A program made the translations under genes and the position numbers. From Flemingiibacterium sp045578725 (GTDB taxonomy: Bacteria; Bacillota; Clostridia; Oscillospirales; CAG-272), in the NCBI GenBank assembly GCA_045578725.1, contig JAZNKS010000050.1:27312-91311 (forward strand): DNA of 64,000 nt. Direction: 5' to 3'. This document shows, piece after piece, positions 46,021-55,788 of the stretch. The notes under the pieces were generated by a model, which saw nothing but the letters and a program-made list of their open reading frames with translations, was not told the DNA's origin and searched no databases. The stretch's first letter is position 1. Each line of letters starts with the position of its first letter.

Positions 46021-46098
46021 TTGGATTTTCCTCCTGTTTAATGATATAAGCAAGAATCGTTTGAAACGGTTGGCACATCGCCATTTGCCTATGCGATT

Positions 46099-46127
46099 AT
46101 TATACTATTTTTCTTGCCGTTTGTCAA
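46099..46127 (-). promoter_or_regulatory. Consensus promoter of the DUF4430 gene
   Basis: Minus strand TTGACA (46122-46127), 17-base spacer, TATAAT (46099-46104). Both hexamers are perfect; leader about 70 bases. Confidence 0.92.
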
Positions 46128-46193
46128 TAGGATATCGGAACTTTTTCGTCGCTTCGCGGATTTCTTTACAATTTGCTTTACAATTATCAATCT

Positions 46194-46724
46194 TCAGTTC
46201 AGAATGATCACCGCCAGATTCAGATAGGCCGCGAACAGCAGCCAGAGCAGATACAGCAGCATCACAAAGCCTGCCGTCAGATAAATCCTCCCGAAAAAGC
46301 CGATGACAAAGAAGGTCAGGATAATCATCATCACAATCGCGCAGAAGGCGGCAAAATAAGCTCCCGCCCCGAAAAAGAGCGGCGCCCACACAAAGTTGAA
46401 GATCATCATGATCACGAAGAAGAGCAGCCCCTTGTACTTATCCGGCTCCAGCGACCGGTCGCGCTCACAGGCGACGGCACCGGCCGCACCGCCGATCAGC
46501 AGATAGAGCAGGGTCCACAGGATGGGAAACAGGAAGGCCGGAGGAGCGCCTCCCGGCTTCTCCAGCTCCTGATAGGCGGCTGTCGATCCGCCGGCGAGCG
46601 CGCTGAGAATGCCGCAGAGCAGAACAATCACCCCGCCCGCGATCACACAGCGGAAATCGATGCGGCAGAGCTCCGCGCGGATCCGGCCCGACAGCTTCCT
46701 TTTTGCTTGTTTGATTCCGGACAT
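46194..46724 (-). CDS. TspO/MBR family protein
   Basis: 176 residues and five hydrophobic segments. Family motifs are visible: YQELEKPGGAPPAFLFPILW, TLLYLLIGGAAGAVACERDR and IFNFVWAPLFFGAG. The TspO family binds porphyrins and sterols and is linked to stress and tetrapyrrole control in bacteria; exact function here is unknown. The ribosome site (GAGGTG, just before ATG 46724) lies inside the right arm of the PBP terminator stem, so translation may depend on this structure. It follows the PBP gene on the same strand. Confidence 0.88.
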   Translation of the reverse strand: MSGIKQAKRKLSGRIRAELCRIDFRCVIAGGVIVLLCGILSALAGGSTAAYQELEKPGGAPPAFLFPILWTLLYLLIGGAAGAVACERDRSLEPDKYKGLLFFVIMMIFNFVWAPLFFGAGAYFAAFCAIVMMIILTFFVIGFFGRIYLTAGFVMLLYLLWLLFAAYLNLAVIILN

Positions 46725-46726
46725 AA

Positions 46727-46761
46727 AAAATCACCTCACACACAATGTATGAGGTGATTTT
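46727..46761 (-). terminator. Terminator of the PBP gene overlapping the tspO ribosome site
   Basis: 12-bp stem (46727-46738 with 46750-46761), 11-base loop, then T-run on the minus strand running straight into the tspO ATG. The GAGGTG of tspO is within the 3' arm. Any read-through mRNA would keep this site paired. Confidence 0.85.
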
Positions 46762-46766
46762 CGCTT

Positions 46767-49514
46767 TTATGCCGCCGGAAGATCTTCTTCCGTTTTGGGC
46801 GTCTCACCGCCGTCAGCCGGCTCACCGCCCTCGACGTCCGGCGGATTCTCCGGTGCCGGAGGCTCCTCCGGCTTCTGATGCTCGGTACAGTAGTGGTTGT
46901 ACATCGGTTTATCACCGGTATCGGTATAGCCGCCGTACAGCTCCTGATTGTAGAGATAATAGTAGTAATACGGCACCTCGTCATTTGTCGGCATCTCGGC
47001 TCCCTCGGGGACCTCGATATAGGAATACTGGGCATCCACGACCTTCACATCGGCCGGGAATTTTCGGTCAACGCGGATCAGACCGACCTGCTTGATCTTA
47101 TCGGACGGGCAGTATTCGTTGGCAATCGCACCGGTGGACGTATCGTAATTCACCATTACATGGACATCGCAGTAATCGGTCGGCACAGTCGCGCTTGTGA
47201 AATAACCGGTTTCCACGCGATTTCCGCGCGGATCGGCATTGCAGGCCGCCGTCATCAGCTTGCCCGAATCCTTGCAGTAGCGTGCGGTGATGACACCGTC
47301 CGCCATGTTGAAGGTTTTCAGCGGTTCACCGCCGCTCCGGGCTTCCTGAATGTACTTTTGATGGATGGTTGTCATAATCTTGTCCCAGGCCACCGTGCCC
47401 GGATTCCACGAAAGCGTACCGAGCGACTGGGGCATCTCGTAGCCGAACCAGATGCCGGCCACATAGTAGGGCGTATAGCCGACGAACCAGCGGTCAACAT
47501 CATTGGATGTGGTACCGGTCTTGCCGGCACAGTCGATGACTGTATCCAGCGTGATGGCATTGGCGGTACCGGATGTGACAACATTCTGAAGCATCTTCGT
47601 CATGATCGATGCGGTCTGCTCGCTGATGACAACGTAGCTCTCGGAATCGTTTTCAAGGAAGATGTTGCCCTCGCTGTCGAGAACCTTCAGCCAGGAGCGC
47701 GGCTTGTTGTAAACGCCGTCATTGGCAAAGATCTGATAGGCCGCCGTCAGCTCCAGATTGGTGACACCGTAGTTCATACCGCCAAGCGCCAGCGGGGAAA
47801 GATCCATGTCGGTGATGCCCACGCCGCCGGCCAGCTCGGCATATTCGATGAAGCTCTTCATCTGCAGCTTGTTGCGGACGAAGTCAAAGCTCCGCTCCAC
47901 AGTCAGCTCCTGCAGAATCCGGACGGCCACCGTATTGACCGAACGGGTCACGGCATCCTGAACGGTTGTCAGACCGTTGTACCGCTCGGGCAGGTTCTTC
48001 GGCCAGGGAATGGCATTTTCCTTCTCCTCATCGTCCTCCTTGTAGTTGAACATGACCGGAACATCGTCATACACGCTTCCGTAGGTGATCAGACCGTATT
48101 CCAGCGCCGGCGCATAGACCGACAGCGGCTTGATCGACGATCCGGGCGAGCGGACGGTCGCGGTCGCGTAGTTCAGAAGCAGGTTGCCCTCCTTCTCACC
48201 GCGGGCACCGACCTCTGCCACCACGTCACCGGTCGTCGGATGGATGATGACGCAGGAGGACTGCGGCTGAATGGCGTTGTTGGTCCGGGGGAAGTTGGCA
48301 TCGTTGGCGTAGAATTCCTCCAGAAGCTGCTGGATTTCGGGATCCTGCAGTGTGATGATCTGAAGGCCGCCCTTGTAAATCATATTGTAGGCCATCTGCT
48401 CGGAGTAACCCTTTTCCGCCACCATGGCGGCTACCACCTCGCGGATAACCTGGTCGGTAAACCAGGAGTTGGTGGAGGCCTGAACCGATTGGGCGCGGCC
48501 CTGATAGTTCAGCGGCAGCTCCTTGTTGTAGTTGCTGTCGTACTCCTCCTTGGTGATATAGCCCTGCTCCAGCATCAAAAACAGAACGGTATTCCGCCGC
48601 TTCATCTGCTCTTTGGGATTCTGCACCGGGTCATACTTGGTCGGGAACTGCGTGATGCCGGCAATCGCCGCGCATTCGAGCAGCGTCAGGTCCTTGACCT
48701 CCTTGCCGAAATAGGTGTAGGCCGCGGCCTGAACACCGTAACAGTTCTGTGAAAGATAGATATTGTTCAGATACAGCTCCAGTATCTGTGTTTTGTCCAG
48801 CTGCTTGTCCAGACTCAATGCGCGCAGAATCTCCTGAACCTTTCGCTGTGGGGTATAATCATCGTCCTCGGTGACATTTTTGATCAGCTGCTGGGTGATG
48901 GTCGAGCCGCCGTAGTTCTTGTCCTGAAGCGGGACGAAATACTGCAGGATGGCACCGAGCGTCCGCCACCAGTCAACGCCGTTGTGTCCCCAGAAGCGCT
49001 TGTCCTCGGTTGCGACGAAGGCATTCACCAGATTCTCCGGGATATCGGTATAGGATACCCAGATGCTGTTCTCCGAGCCGAACAGCCGCTGATCCTCCAG
49101 CTCGACCATCTGGCCGATCCGGTTCTCGCGGTCGGTGTAATCCATATAATAGATTTTGGAGGTCTGCGAGGATGCGACCTCAAAGGCATCCGTATCCATC
49201 GTCGGGTCGATGTAATTCTTTACATAGACGGCAAATACCGTGCAGACAATGATGCCGGTGATGAAGCAGATCAGCAGTACAGTCAGCAGGGCGTTCAGAA
49301 TATAGGAGAAAATCCGCCCGACGAACTTGCCGGCCAGCTTGCCCGATCCGGCCACCTCGCCGCCCCAGTTGACCTTTTCGCGCTGGGGACGCGGCGATGC
49401 CTTCTTTGCCGGGGCAGAGCCGGGCCGTCCGGATGCGGCAGGGCGGACCGTACCGTTCTGCGGCGGGATGCGGTTATTGTTTTGTGTACTCGGTTTCTTT
49501 GGATTGTTGTTCAA
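46767..49514 (-). CDS. Class A penicillin-binding protein (bifunctional transglycosylase/transpeptidase)
   Basis: 915 residues. A basic N-terminus leads into one membrane helix (about 72-97). The GT51 glycosyltransferase domain has the catalytic Glu170 in ATEDKRFWGHNGVDW and GGSTITQQLIKN. The transpeptidase domain has SxxK at Ser459 (SPGSSIKPL), SVN and KTGTT, then a long acidic Pro-rich C-terminal tail. PBP1A/PBP1b-type cell-wall synthase. The start codon is TTG, with AAGGGA eight bases upstream; no alternative ATG fits. Confidence 0.94.
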   Translation of the reverse strand: MNNNPKKPSTQNNNRIPPQNGTVRPAASGRPGSAPAKKASPRPQREKVNWGGEVAGSGKLAGKFVGRIFSYILNALLTVLLICFITGIIVCTVFAVYVKNYIDPTMDTDAFEVASSQTSKIYYMDYTDRENRIGQMVELEDQRLFGSENSIWVSYTDIPENLVNAFVATEDKRFWGHNGVDWWRTLGAILQYFVPLQDKNYGGSTITQQLIKNVTEDDDYTPQRKVQEILRALSLDKQLDKTQILELYLNNIYLSQNCYGVQAAAYTYFGKEVKDLTLLECAAIAGITQFPTKYDPVQNPKEQMKRRNTVLFLMLEQGYITKEEYDSNYNKELPLNYQGRAQSVQASTNSWFTDQVIREVVAAMVAEKGYSEQMAYNMIYKGGLQIITLQDPEIQQLLEEFYANDANFPRTNNAIQPQSSCVIIHPTTGDVVAEVGARGEKEGNLLLNYATATVRSPGSSIKPLSVYAPALEYGLITYGSVYDDVPVMFNYKEDDEEKENAIPWPKNLPERYNGLTTVQDAVTRSVNTVAVRILQELTVERSFDFVRNKLQMKSFIEYAELAGGVGITDMDLSPLALGGMNYGVTNLELTAAYQIFANDGVYNKPRSWLKVLDSEGNIFLENDSESYVVISEQTASIMTKMLQNVVTSGTANAITLDTVIDCAGKTGTTSNDVDRWFVGYTPYYVAGIWFGYEMPQSLGTLSWNPGTVAWDKIMTTIHQKYIQEARSGGEPLKTFNMADGVITARYCKDSGKLMTAACNADPRGNRVETGYFTSATVPTDYCDVHVMVNYDTSTGAIANEYCPSDKIKQVGLIRVDRKFPADVKVVDAQYSYIEVPEGAEMPTNDEVPYYYYYLYNQELYGGYTDTGDKPMYNHYCTEHQKPEEPPAPENPPDVEGGEPADGGETPKTEEDLPAA

Positions 49515-49588
49515 TTTCAGGTTCCCTTTCCAAAAAATGATGGTTCCTGTACTATCAGACGTAATCGGCGCCCGATTTGTTCGCTATT

Positions 49589-49594
49589 ATTATA
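49589..49594 (-). promoter_or_regulatory. Putative -10 box of the PBP gene
   Basis: Minus-strand TATAAT about 75 bases before the TTG start. The -35 is poor; a 7-bp inverted repeat (cgaaatt, four-base gap, aatttcg; 49609-49626) covers that region and could be an operator or a weak terminator for the DUF2975-like gene. Confidence 0.4.
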
Positions 49595-49642
49595 CGGCAA
49601 ACCCTTTACGAAATTGTTAAATTTCGGGGGGATCATAAAAAT

Positions 49643-50305
49643 TTACAACTTGTCCGGATTTTTCTCGGCCGGGAGCGCGGATTCCGGGCCGGACGGATGC
49701 GCGGCGGCATACCCGAAGGCCCATCCGAGCAGAATCAGCAGACAGCCGATCAGAAGGCCGCCTCCGTCAAAGCCGAGCGAGAGATGGATGGCCTCGCTGT
49801 CCGACACAAAGGTTTTCACCAGCATATAGTTGTAAAACCGGCTGGCAATCCGAACGAAGGTATAGCCGATCATGACCGACAGGCCGATATACATGACGTA
49901 CCGGGCATTCTTGGGATGCAGAGCCTTTCCGGATGCGATATTCTTCAGCAGGCCGGAGAGATAGAGCGACACGGGGGTCATCAGACAGCAGGCGGCGGCC
50001 GCAAGCAGCAGCTCGGCGTACAGCACCGTCTTGATATCCTCCAGCGACACGCTGTCATAGGGCGCATCGATCCGGATGCCGTTTCCGATGAAGATGGAAT
50101 AGTATTCCTTCCCGTGCAGGCTCATCAGCGGCGGAAGCATGATGTCCTCCACCGATGTATTGACCAGCAGGATAATCAGCGCCAGAATACCGCAGAGCAG
50201 AATCGCGGCGCCGAAAACATAATACAGCAGCTTGAAAACCGGAGCGGCAATCCGGGCAAAGGGAACAATTCCCCGATAAGTGCGGATTTTTTCGTCTTTT
50301 TTCAT
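49643..50305 (-). CDS. DUF2975-like membrane protein
   Basis: 220 residues with four hydrophobic segments (about 27-50, 95-120, 140-160 and 190-212). Between helices lie GLLKNIASGKALHPKNARYV and the end of the third helix, a pattern that fits DUF2975 proteins, although this is a tentative family call. Function unknown. AGGAGG lies six bases before ATG 50305, and the start is only ten bases beyond the dnaE stop, so it is probably the last gene of the dnaE operon. Confidence 0.55.
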   Translation of the reverse strand: MKKDEKIRTYRGIVPFARIAAPVFKLLYYVFGAAILLCGILALIILLVNTSVEDIMLPPLMSLHGKEYYSIFIGNGIRIDAPYDSVSLEDIKTVLYAELLLAAAACCLMTPVSLYLSGLLKNIASGKALHPKNARYVMYIGLSVMIGYTFVRIASRFYNYMLVKTFVSDSEAIHLSLGFDGGGLLIGCLLILLGWAFGYAAAHPSGPESALPAEKNPDKL

Positions 50306-50315
50306 ATCCAGCCTC

Positions 50316-53300
50316 CTATTTGCAGACCACATTTTCCGCTCCCAGCAAAGCGATCAGCTCTGCCAGCACAAACGGGGATGCAGCCAGACGAAGATTGCGG
50401 ATCTTCCGGTACTCGGATGCCGATTTGTCGAAAAAGATCACCTCGGTATTGCCGTCACAGAAGATCGAACACAGATTGAGTGCCTTGCGAAAACCGGTAT
50501 CGCTCTCATCGGCGTGCTCCACGCGAAGGAATACCTTCTGCGGCGGAGCCGATGGCGCGGACATCGGGTGGGGCGGAGCCGATGGATCCGATTTTGCCGT
50601 GTGAGCGGTTGCTGTGGGAGCGGCCGGACCTGCGGCGGACTTTTGATACACGCGCTCCGGCATAGGCGCCGCATCGGTATAATGCGCATCGTCCACCAGC
50701 GCCAGCGCACTCTGGCAGAGCAGGCGCGGATCCTCATCATCGCGCGCGGACAGCCGTCCGGTGACAATCAGCGCCGCATCCTCGGTGAAAAGATGGCCGA
50801 CTGTTTCCAGCACCTTCGGAAACAGAATGGCTTCGATTTCGCCGAAGCGGTCCTCCAGTACGGCAAACGCCATGGTATCGCCTTTTTTTGTCATCTTGAT
50901 CTGCCGGCGGGTCACAATCGCGCAGAGTGTTACCGTCTGCGAGTCCGCATAAAGCTTCCCATCCCCCTCCTCTTCGCGGAAGGAGCTGAGGATATCGCCG
51001 ATCGAATCCGGCTGAACCTGCGCGATGTGGCGGGTATAATCCTCCAGCATATGGCCGGAGAAATAGGTGCCTGCGCATTCCTTTTCCAGCCGCAAACGCT
51101 CCCGGAAGGTAAGCTCCGGTATATCCGGATACCCAAAGGTCTCCCGCGCCGGCATCCCGTCGCCGCCGATGGCGGAAAACATATCCAGCTGGCCGGAAAG
51201 ATTGGAGCGGCTCCGCTCCTGATTGTGATCGATAATCAGCTCATAGGAAAGAAGCAGGCGGCTCCTGTAAATGCCGAGGCTGTCGAATGCGCCGCATTTG
51301 ATCAGCGCCTCTGCCTGCCGCTTGTTCATATCCTGCGCATACATCCGCTCCACAAAATCCTCGAAGGATGCAAACGGACGGCCTGCGCGCTCGCGGACAA
51401 CCCGGTTGATGAAGCCCTCACCCAGGCTCTTGATCGCCAGCAGGCCAAAGCGGATGTATCGCTCGTTTCCGCTCCGATAAGCCCGGAAATAAGGGCCGCT
51501 TTCATTGATATCCGGCGGCAGAATCCGGATACCGAAGCGATTGCATTCGGCAACATATTCGGCGGTCTTGGCGGCATTTCCCATGACCGAGGTCATCAGA
51601 GCTGCCAGATATTCGCAGGGATAATGCTTTTTGCAGTAAGCCGTCCGATAAGAAAGGATCGCATAAGCCGCCGCATGGCTCTTGTTGAAAGCGTAGCTGG
51701 CAAAGCCGGACATCTCATCAAAGAGCTGCTCAGCAGCTGTCTCCTCCACACCGTTCTGCCGGGCACCGGTTAAAAAGACCGCCCGCTCCTTTTCCATCTC
51801 TTCGGCCTTCTTCTTGGCCATGATCCTGCGCACCAGATCGGCACGGCCATAGGTATAGCCGGCCACCGTGCGGCAAACCTGCATAACCTGCTCCTGATAG
51901 ACCATACAGCCGTAGGTGACATCCAGGATCGGCGCAATCTGCGGCACAGCATAGGTGAGTTCCGACGCCTTACGACGGTTTTCAATGTATTTCGGGATCG
52001 AATCCATCGGGCCGGGGCGGTAGAGGGAGATCGCCGCGATGATGTCCTCAATGCAGTCGGGACGGAGCTGGGTCAGCATCTGGCGCATACCGCCCGATTC
52101 CAGCTGGAAGATGCCATCGGTCGCACCGGAGCTGATAAGCTCATAGGCCGGCGCATCGTCGAGCGGCAGGCGCTCCAGCGAAAATTCCGGCTCATATTCG
52201 CGGATCTGCCGCTCGGTATCGGACAGGATCGTCAGATAGCGCAGGGCCAGAAAATCGAATTTGAGCAGACCGAGCTTGGCCACCGTATCCATATCGAACT
52301 GGGTGACCGGGATATCGCCGTTGACGGACAGCGGCACATAATCGGATACCGGACGGTCGGTGATAACAACGCCGGCCGCATGGGTGGAGGCATGGCGCGG
52401 CATTCCCTCCAGCGCCATCGAAATATCCAAAAGCCGCTTGATTTCGGGATTGTCCTCCGCCATCTCGCGCAGCTCCTTTACGCTCTTCAGCGCCGATTCC
52501 AGCGTCACATCCATTGCGCGCGGAATCAGCTTGGCGACCGCATCGGTATCGGCATAGGACATCCCCAGCGCCCGTCCGACATCCCGCACAACAGCCCGCG
52601 CGGCCATGGTTCCGAAGGTGATGATCTGTGCCACATGATCGCTTCCGTATCGGGAACGGACATAGTCGATGACCTCATCCCGGCGGTTGTAGCAGAAATC
52701 GATATCAAAGTCGGGCATACTGACCCGCTCCGGATTGAGGAAGCGCTCAAACAGCAGCTCAAACACCAGCGGATCCAGATCGGTGATGCCGAGCAGAAAC
52801 GCGACCAGACTTCCCGCGCCCGAACCGCGTCCGGGGCCGACGGGAATTCCGTGCGCCTTGGCCCAGCCGACAAAATCCTGCACGATGAGGAAATACTCAT
52901 CGTAGCCCATTTTTATGATGACCGAAAGCTCGTATTCAATCCGCTCGCGGTACTCGCTCTCGGGATGCTTGTCTGTATAGACAATCCGGCCGCCTTCCAG
53001 ATGCCTTTTCAGCCCGCGCTCGGCAAGGGTCCGCAGATAGTCGGCCGGCGAGCTCCCGTCCTCCGGATGGAAGGCCGGAAGATAGAGCTTGGAAAAATCA
53101 AAATCGAAACGGCACTTATCGGCGATGATCTGCGTATTGGCAAGCGGGCTTCCGAGAGGATCGCCGTCCAGATAACCGAACAGCTTTTCCATCTCATCGG
53201 TGGTTTTATAGTAGAATTCATCCGTTTCAAAGCCGATCGGGCGGCCGTCGGTGATGACATTGTTGGTCTGGATGCACATCAGGATCGCCTGATTGTCCGC

Positions 53301-53939
53301 ATCGCTCCGTTTCAGATAGTGGACATCATTGGTAGCCGCCATCGGGATGGACAATTCATGCGAGAGGCGGATCAGCCCGCGGTTGATCTCCTTCTGTTCC
53401 TCCATGCCGTGATCCTGAAGCTCGAGATAGTAGTCCTCGCCGAACAGCTCCTTCATCTTTGCGGCGTGTGCGCGGGCCTCCTCATACCGGCCGTCGGCAA
53501 GATACCGCGGAACAGCTCCGGCCAGACAGGCGGAAAGCGCAATCAGCCCCTCATGATGGGCTTCCAGAAGCTCCATATCGATGCGGGGCTTGGCATAAAA
53601 GCCTTCTGTGAAGGCTTTGGTTACCATATAAATCAGATTCCTGTAGCCGGTTTCATTTTTGACCAGCAGAACCAGATGATAACTGGCATTATCCTCGCCG
53701 TGGCTCTTGTCGAACCGTGTCCGGCGGGACAGATAGACCTCACAGCCGATAATCGGCTTGATACCCTCGGCCTTGCAGGCATTGTAAAAGGCAACGGCGC
53801 CGTACATAACACCGTGGTCGGTAATCGCCGCGGCCGTGTGTCCGCATTCCTTCGCCCGGCGAGGAATGTCGGTGACCCGGCAGGCGCCGTCCAGCAGACT
53901 GTATTCGCTGTGCAGATGAAGATGTACAAAATCGGACAT
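50316..53939 (-). CDS. dnaE: DNA polymerase III subunit alpha (DnaE)
   Basis: 1207 residues. The PHP domain at the N-terminus begins HLHLHSEYSLLDG; the palm carries GPGRGSGAGSLVAFLLG and the catalytic aspartates in PDFDIDF (409-415), with FDMDTVAKLGLLKFDFL later. The finger, tHh and OB regions follow (CAIVTRRQIKMTKKGDTMAF; RFGEIEAILFPK). This is the DnaE1-like type; Firmicutes usually also have PolC, absent from this window. It starts with a good ribosome site (GGGAG) 34 bases after whiA. Confidence 0.96.
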   Translation of the reverse strand: MSDFVHLHLHSEYSLLDGACRVTDIPRRAKECGHTAAAITDHGVMYGAVAFYNACKAEGIKPIIGCEVYLSRRTRFDKSHGEDNASYHLVLLVKNETGYRNLIYMVTKAFTEGFYAKPRIDMELLEAHHEGLIALSACLAGAVPRYLADGRYEEARAHAAKMKELFGEDYYLELQDHGMEEQKEINRGLIRLSHELSIPMAATNDVHYLKRSDADNQAILMCIQTNNVITDGRPIGFETDEFYYKTTDEMEKLFGYLDGDPLGSPLANTQIIADKCRFDFDFSKLYLPAFHPEDGSSPADYLRTLAERGLKRHLEGGRIVYTDKHPESEYRERIEYELSVIIKMGYDEYFLIVQDFVGWAKAHGIPVGPGRGSGAGSLVAFLLGITDLDPLVFELLFERFLNPERVSMPDFDIDFCYNRRDEVIDYVRSRYGSDHVAQIITFGTMAARAVVRDVGRALGMSYADTDAVAKLIPRAMDVTLESALKSVKELREMAEDNPEIKRLLDISMALEGMPRHASTHAAGVVITDRPVSDYVPLSVNGDIPVTQFDMDTVAKLGLLKFDFLALRYLTILSDTERQIREYEPEFSLERLPLDDAPAYELISSGATDGIFQLESGGMRQMLTQLRPDCIEDIIAAISLYRPGPMDSIPKYIENRRKASELTYAVPQIAPILDVTYGCMVYQEQVMQVCRTVAGYTYGRADLVRRIMAKKKAEEMEKERAVFLTGARQNGVEETAAEQLFDEMSGFASYAFNKSHAAAYAILSYRTAYCKKHYPCEYLAALMTSVMGNAAKTAEYVAECNRFGIRILPPDINESGPYFRAYRSGNERYIRFGLLAIKSLGEGFINRVVRERAGRPFASFEDFVERMYAQDMNKRQAEALIKCGAFDSLGIYRSRLLLSYELIIDHNQERSRSNLSGQLDMFSAIGGDGMPARETFGYPDIPELTFRERLRLEKECAGTYFSGHMLEDYTRHIAQVQPDSIGDILSSFREEEGDGKLYADSQTVTLCAIVTRRQIKMTKKGDTMAFAVLEDRFGEIEAILFPKVLETVGHLFTEDAALIVTGRLSARDDEDPRLLCQSALALVDDAHYTDAAPMPERVYQKSAAGPAAPTATAHTAKSDPSAPPHPMSAPSAPPQKVFLRVEHADESDTGFRKALNLCSIFCDGNTEVIFFDKSASEYRKIRNLRLAASPFVLAELIALLGAENVVCK

Positions 53940-53973
53940 ACGGTTTCTCCCGGAGAATTTCTCCTATACCCGG

Positions 53974-54888
53974 TTATCGGGTCCACGAAACGATCTTTTT
54001 CAGCCGGTGATTGACACCGGATTTGGTGATGGGCGGATCGTGCAGCGCCGCCAGCTGGGACAGAGTGGCATCGTCATGCTCCAGCCGCAGAATGGCCGTC
54101 TGCCGAAGTTCGTCCGGCATATGCTCCAGCTCGCCGCTGTCCATCAGCGCGCGGATAGCCGCCACCTGATCCGTGGCTGCCGCCACCGTCTTGCCGATGT
54201 TGGCAAGCTCGCTGTTGGCAATCCGGTTGGCATCGCTGCGCAGCTCGCGCTCGATCTTCTTGTTCATGATGGTAAAGGCCGCCTGATTGGCACCGATCAG
54301 GGCAAGGAAGCCCTCGATACTCTCGCTGTCCTTGTAATACAGGACATATTCGGTCTTGCGGTGCATCCGCTTGGGCTCCAGCCCGCTCTCGGCAAGCAGG
54401 GCGCTCAATTCATCGGCCGTATCCTCACGGGTCACACTCAGCTCCAGATGATAGCTCTTATCCGGATTGGTGATCGTTCCCGCCGTCAGAAAGGCGCCGC
54501 GCAGAAAGGCCATCTGGCAGTTCGGACAGCGGAACATTTCCCGCCGAAGCTGCGTTTCCGGATCTCCGGGCCCATAATGAAAGGCGGAAAACAGCCGCTC
54601 CAGTTCTTTTTTCTGCGGGAGCGTGATTTTGCAGCTCTGCCGCTCATCTTCTTCCCCGCTCTTTTTTTCGGTGATATACAGATTGCCGTTCAGGCCGTAC
54701 AGCTCCGCAAGGCGCTTAACAGTCAGATCGGCAAGCTTCCTGCAGGTGGTGACAAGCTTGCATTTCTGGCGCGAGAATACACCCGCCAGGCAGAGGATTC
54801 CGTACAGCTCCGCACGCCGGCAGCAATCCCGCTTCTGCGCATCGGAATGCGAAATCAGATCGGTCTTGGTTTCGTAAGCAAACGACAT
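53974..54888 (-). CDS. whiA: DNA-binding protein WhiA
   Basis: 304 residues. The N-terminal half has the homing-endonuclease-like (LAGLIDADG) fold of WhiA (MSFAYETKTDLISH, CCRRAELYGILCLAG, AFLRGAFLTAGTITNPDKSY), while the C-terminal helix-turn-helix ends ATLSQLAALHDPPITKSGVNH and RLKKIV. WhiA is a sporulation or cell-division regulator in Gram-positives. In place of the common rapZ-yvcK-whiA order, whiA here follows rapZ directly, 20 bases downstream, with no yvcK. Confidence 0.93.
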   Translation of the reverse strand: MSFAYETKTDLISHSDAQKRDCCRRAELYGILCLAGVFSRQKCKLVTTCRKLADLTVKRLAELYGLNGNLYITEKKSGEEDERQSCKITLPQKKELERLFSAFHYGPGDPETQLRREMFRCPNCQMAFLRGAFLTAGTITNPDKSYHLELSVTREDTADELSALLAESGLEPKRMHRKTEYVLYYKDSESIEGFLALIGANQAAFTIMNKKIERELRSDANRIANSELANIGKTVAAATDQVAAIRALMDSGELEHMPDELRQTAILRLEHDDATLSQLAALHDPPITKSGVNHRLKKIVSWTR

Positions 54889-54908
54889 GATGGAAGCGTT
54901 TCCTTCGT

Positions 54909-55766
54909 TTATTTATTGATATCGCGGTGAATCGTCACCGTCTGGTAGCCCAGATGCCGGATATGCGCCGACAGGGCTTCTGCGATGGCAACCGAGCGGT
55001 GCTTGCCGCCGGTGCATCCAATGGCCGTGATCAGCTGGGCCTTGCCCTCCTTCTGATAGAGCGGAAGGAGATAATCGACCATATCGTAAAGCTTGTCCAT
55101 AAAGGCCAGCGTTTCCTCATGCGAGAATACATAATCCCGCACGGGAGCTTCCAGGCCGGTAAGCGGCTTCAATTCCGGATCGTAATACGGATTGGGGAAG
55201 CAGCGCACATCAAAAACCAGATCGGCTTCGCTGGCCGCCCCGTGCTTGAAACCAAAGGACATACAGGTCACCAGAAGCTTCCGGGTATTGCCCGCGCCCT
55301 CAACCCCTGCAATCTTCTCGCGGAGCTGGGCGGTAGTCAGCTTGGTCGTATCGATGACATAATCGGCGCGCAGACGGGCCAGCTCCAGCCGCATCCGCTC
55401 CCTGCGGAGCGCTTCGGCGATGGTGATGCCCTCGGATGCCACCAGCGGATGGGTCCGGCGGGTTTCCTTGTAGCGCGCGATGATCACATCGTCCGAACAC
55501 TCCATAAAGATCGTGCGGCAGTTGATCCCCTGCGTTTTCAGCTCATCCAGCCGGGCAAACAGCGTGTCAAACTCCACCTCGCCGCGGATATCCACAACAA
55601 AGGCGATCCGCCCCTCCTTGCCGGGAGTTGCATGGTAAATTTCCGCCACCTTGGGAATCAGCTGGGCCGGCATATTGTCAATACAGTACCAGCCGAGATC
55701 CTCCAGCGTATTGGCGGCCTGCGATTTTCCGCCGCCGCTCATGCCTGTGATAATTAAAAATTCCAC
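54909..55766 (-). CDS. rapZ: RapZ/YvcJ family nucleotide-binding protein
   Basis: 285 residues. The N-terminal kinase-like part has Walker A GMSGGGKSQ and Walker B-like GWYCIDNMP; the C-terminal domain has FGFKHGAASEADLVFDVRCF, NPYYDPEL and IGCTGGKHRSVAIAE, the family signatures. In E. coli RapZ controls amino-sugar synthesis through GlmZ decay; the Firmicutes homologue YvcJ binds nucleotide and affects competence and envelope. The start is GTG at 55766, with AAGGAAAG upstream; any longer frame lacks support. It lies between murB and whiA. Confidence 0.92.
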   Translation of the reverse strand: MEFLIITGMSGGGKSQAANTLEDLGWYCIDNMPAQLIPKVAEIYHATPGKEGRIAFVVDIRGEVEFDTLFARLDELKTQGINCRTIFMECSDDVIIARYKETRRTHPLVASEGITIAEALRRERMRLELARLRADYVIDTTKLTTAQLREKIAGVEGAGNTRKLLVTCMSFGFKHGAASEADLVFDVRCFPNPYYDPELKPLTGLEAPVRDYVFSHEETLAFMDKLYDMVDYLLPLYQKEGKAQLITAIGCTGGKHRSVAIAEALSAHIRHLGYQTVTIHRDINK

Positions 55767-55788
55767 TTTCTTTTCTTTCCTTTGTCTG

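Noticed and set aside
46128..46193. Terminator after tspO
   Set aside because: There is a short direct repeat (aattgtaaag twice on the minus strand) but no convincing stem with T-run.
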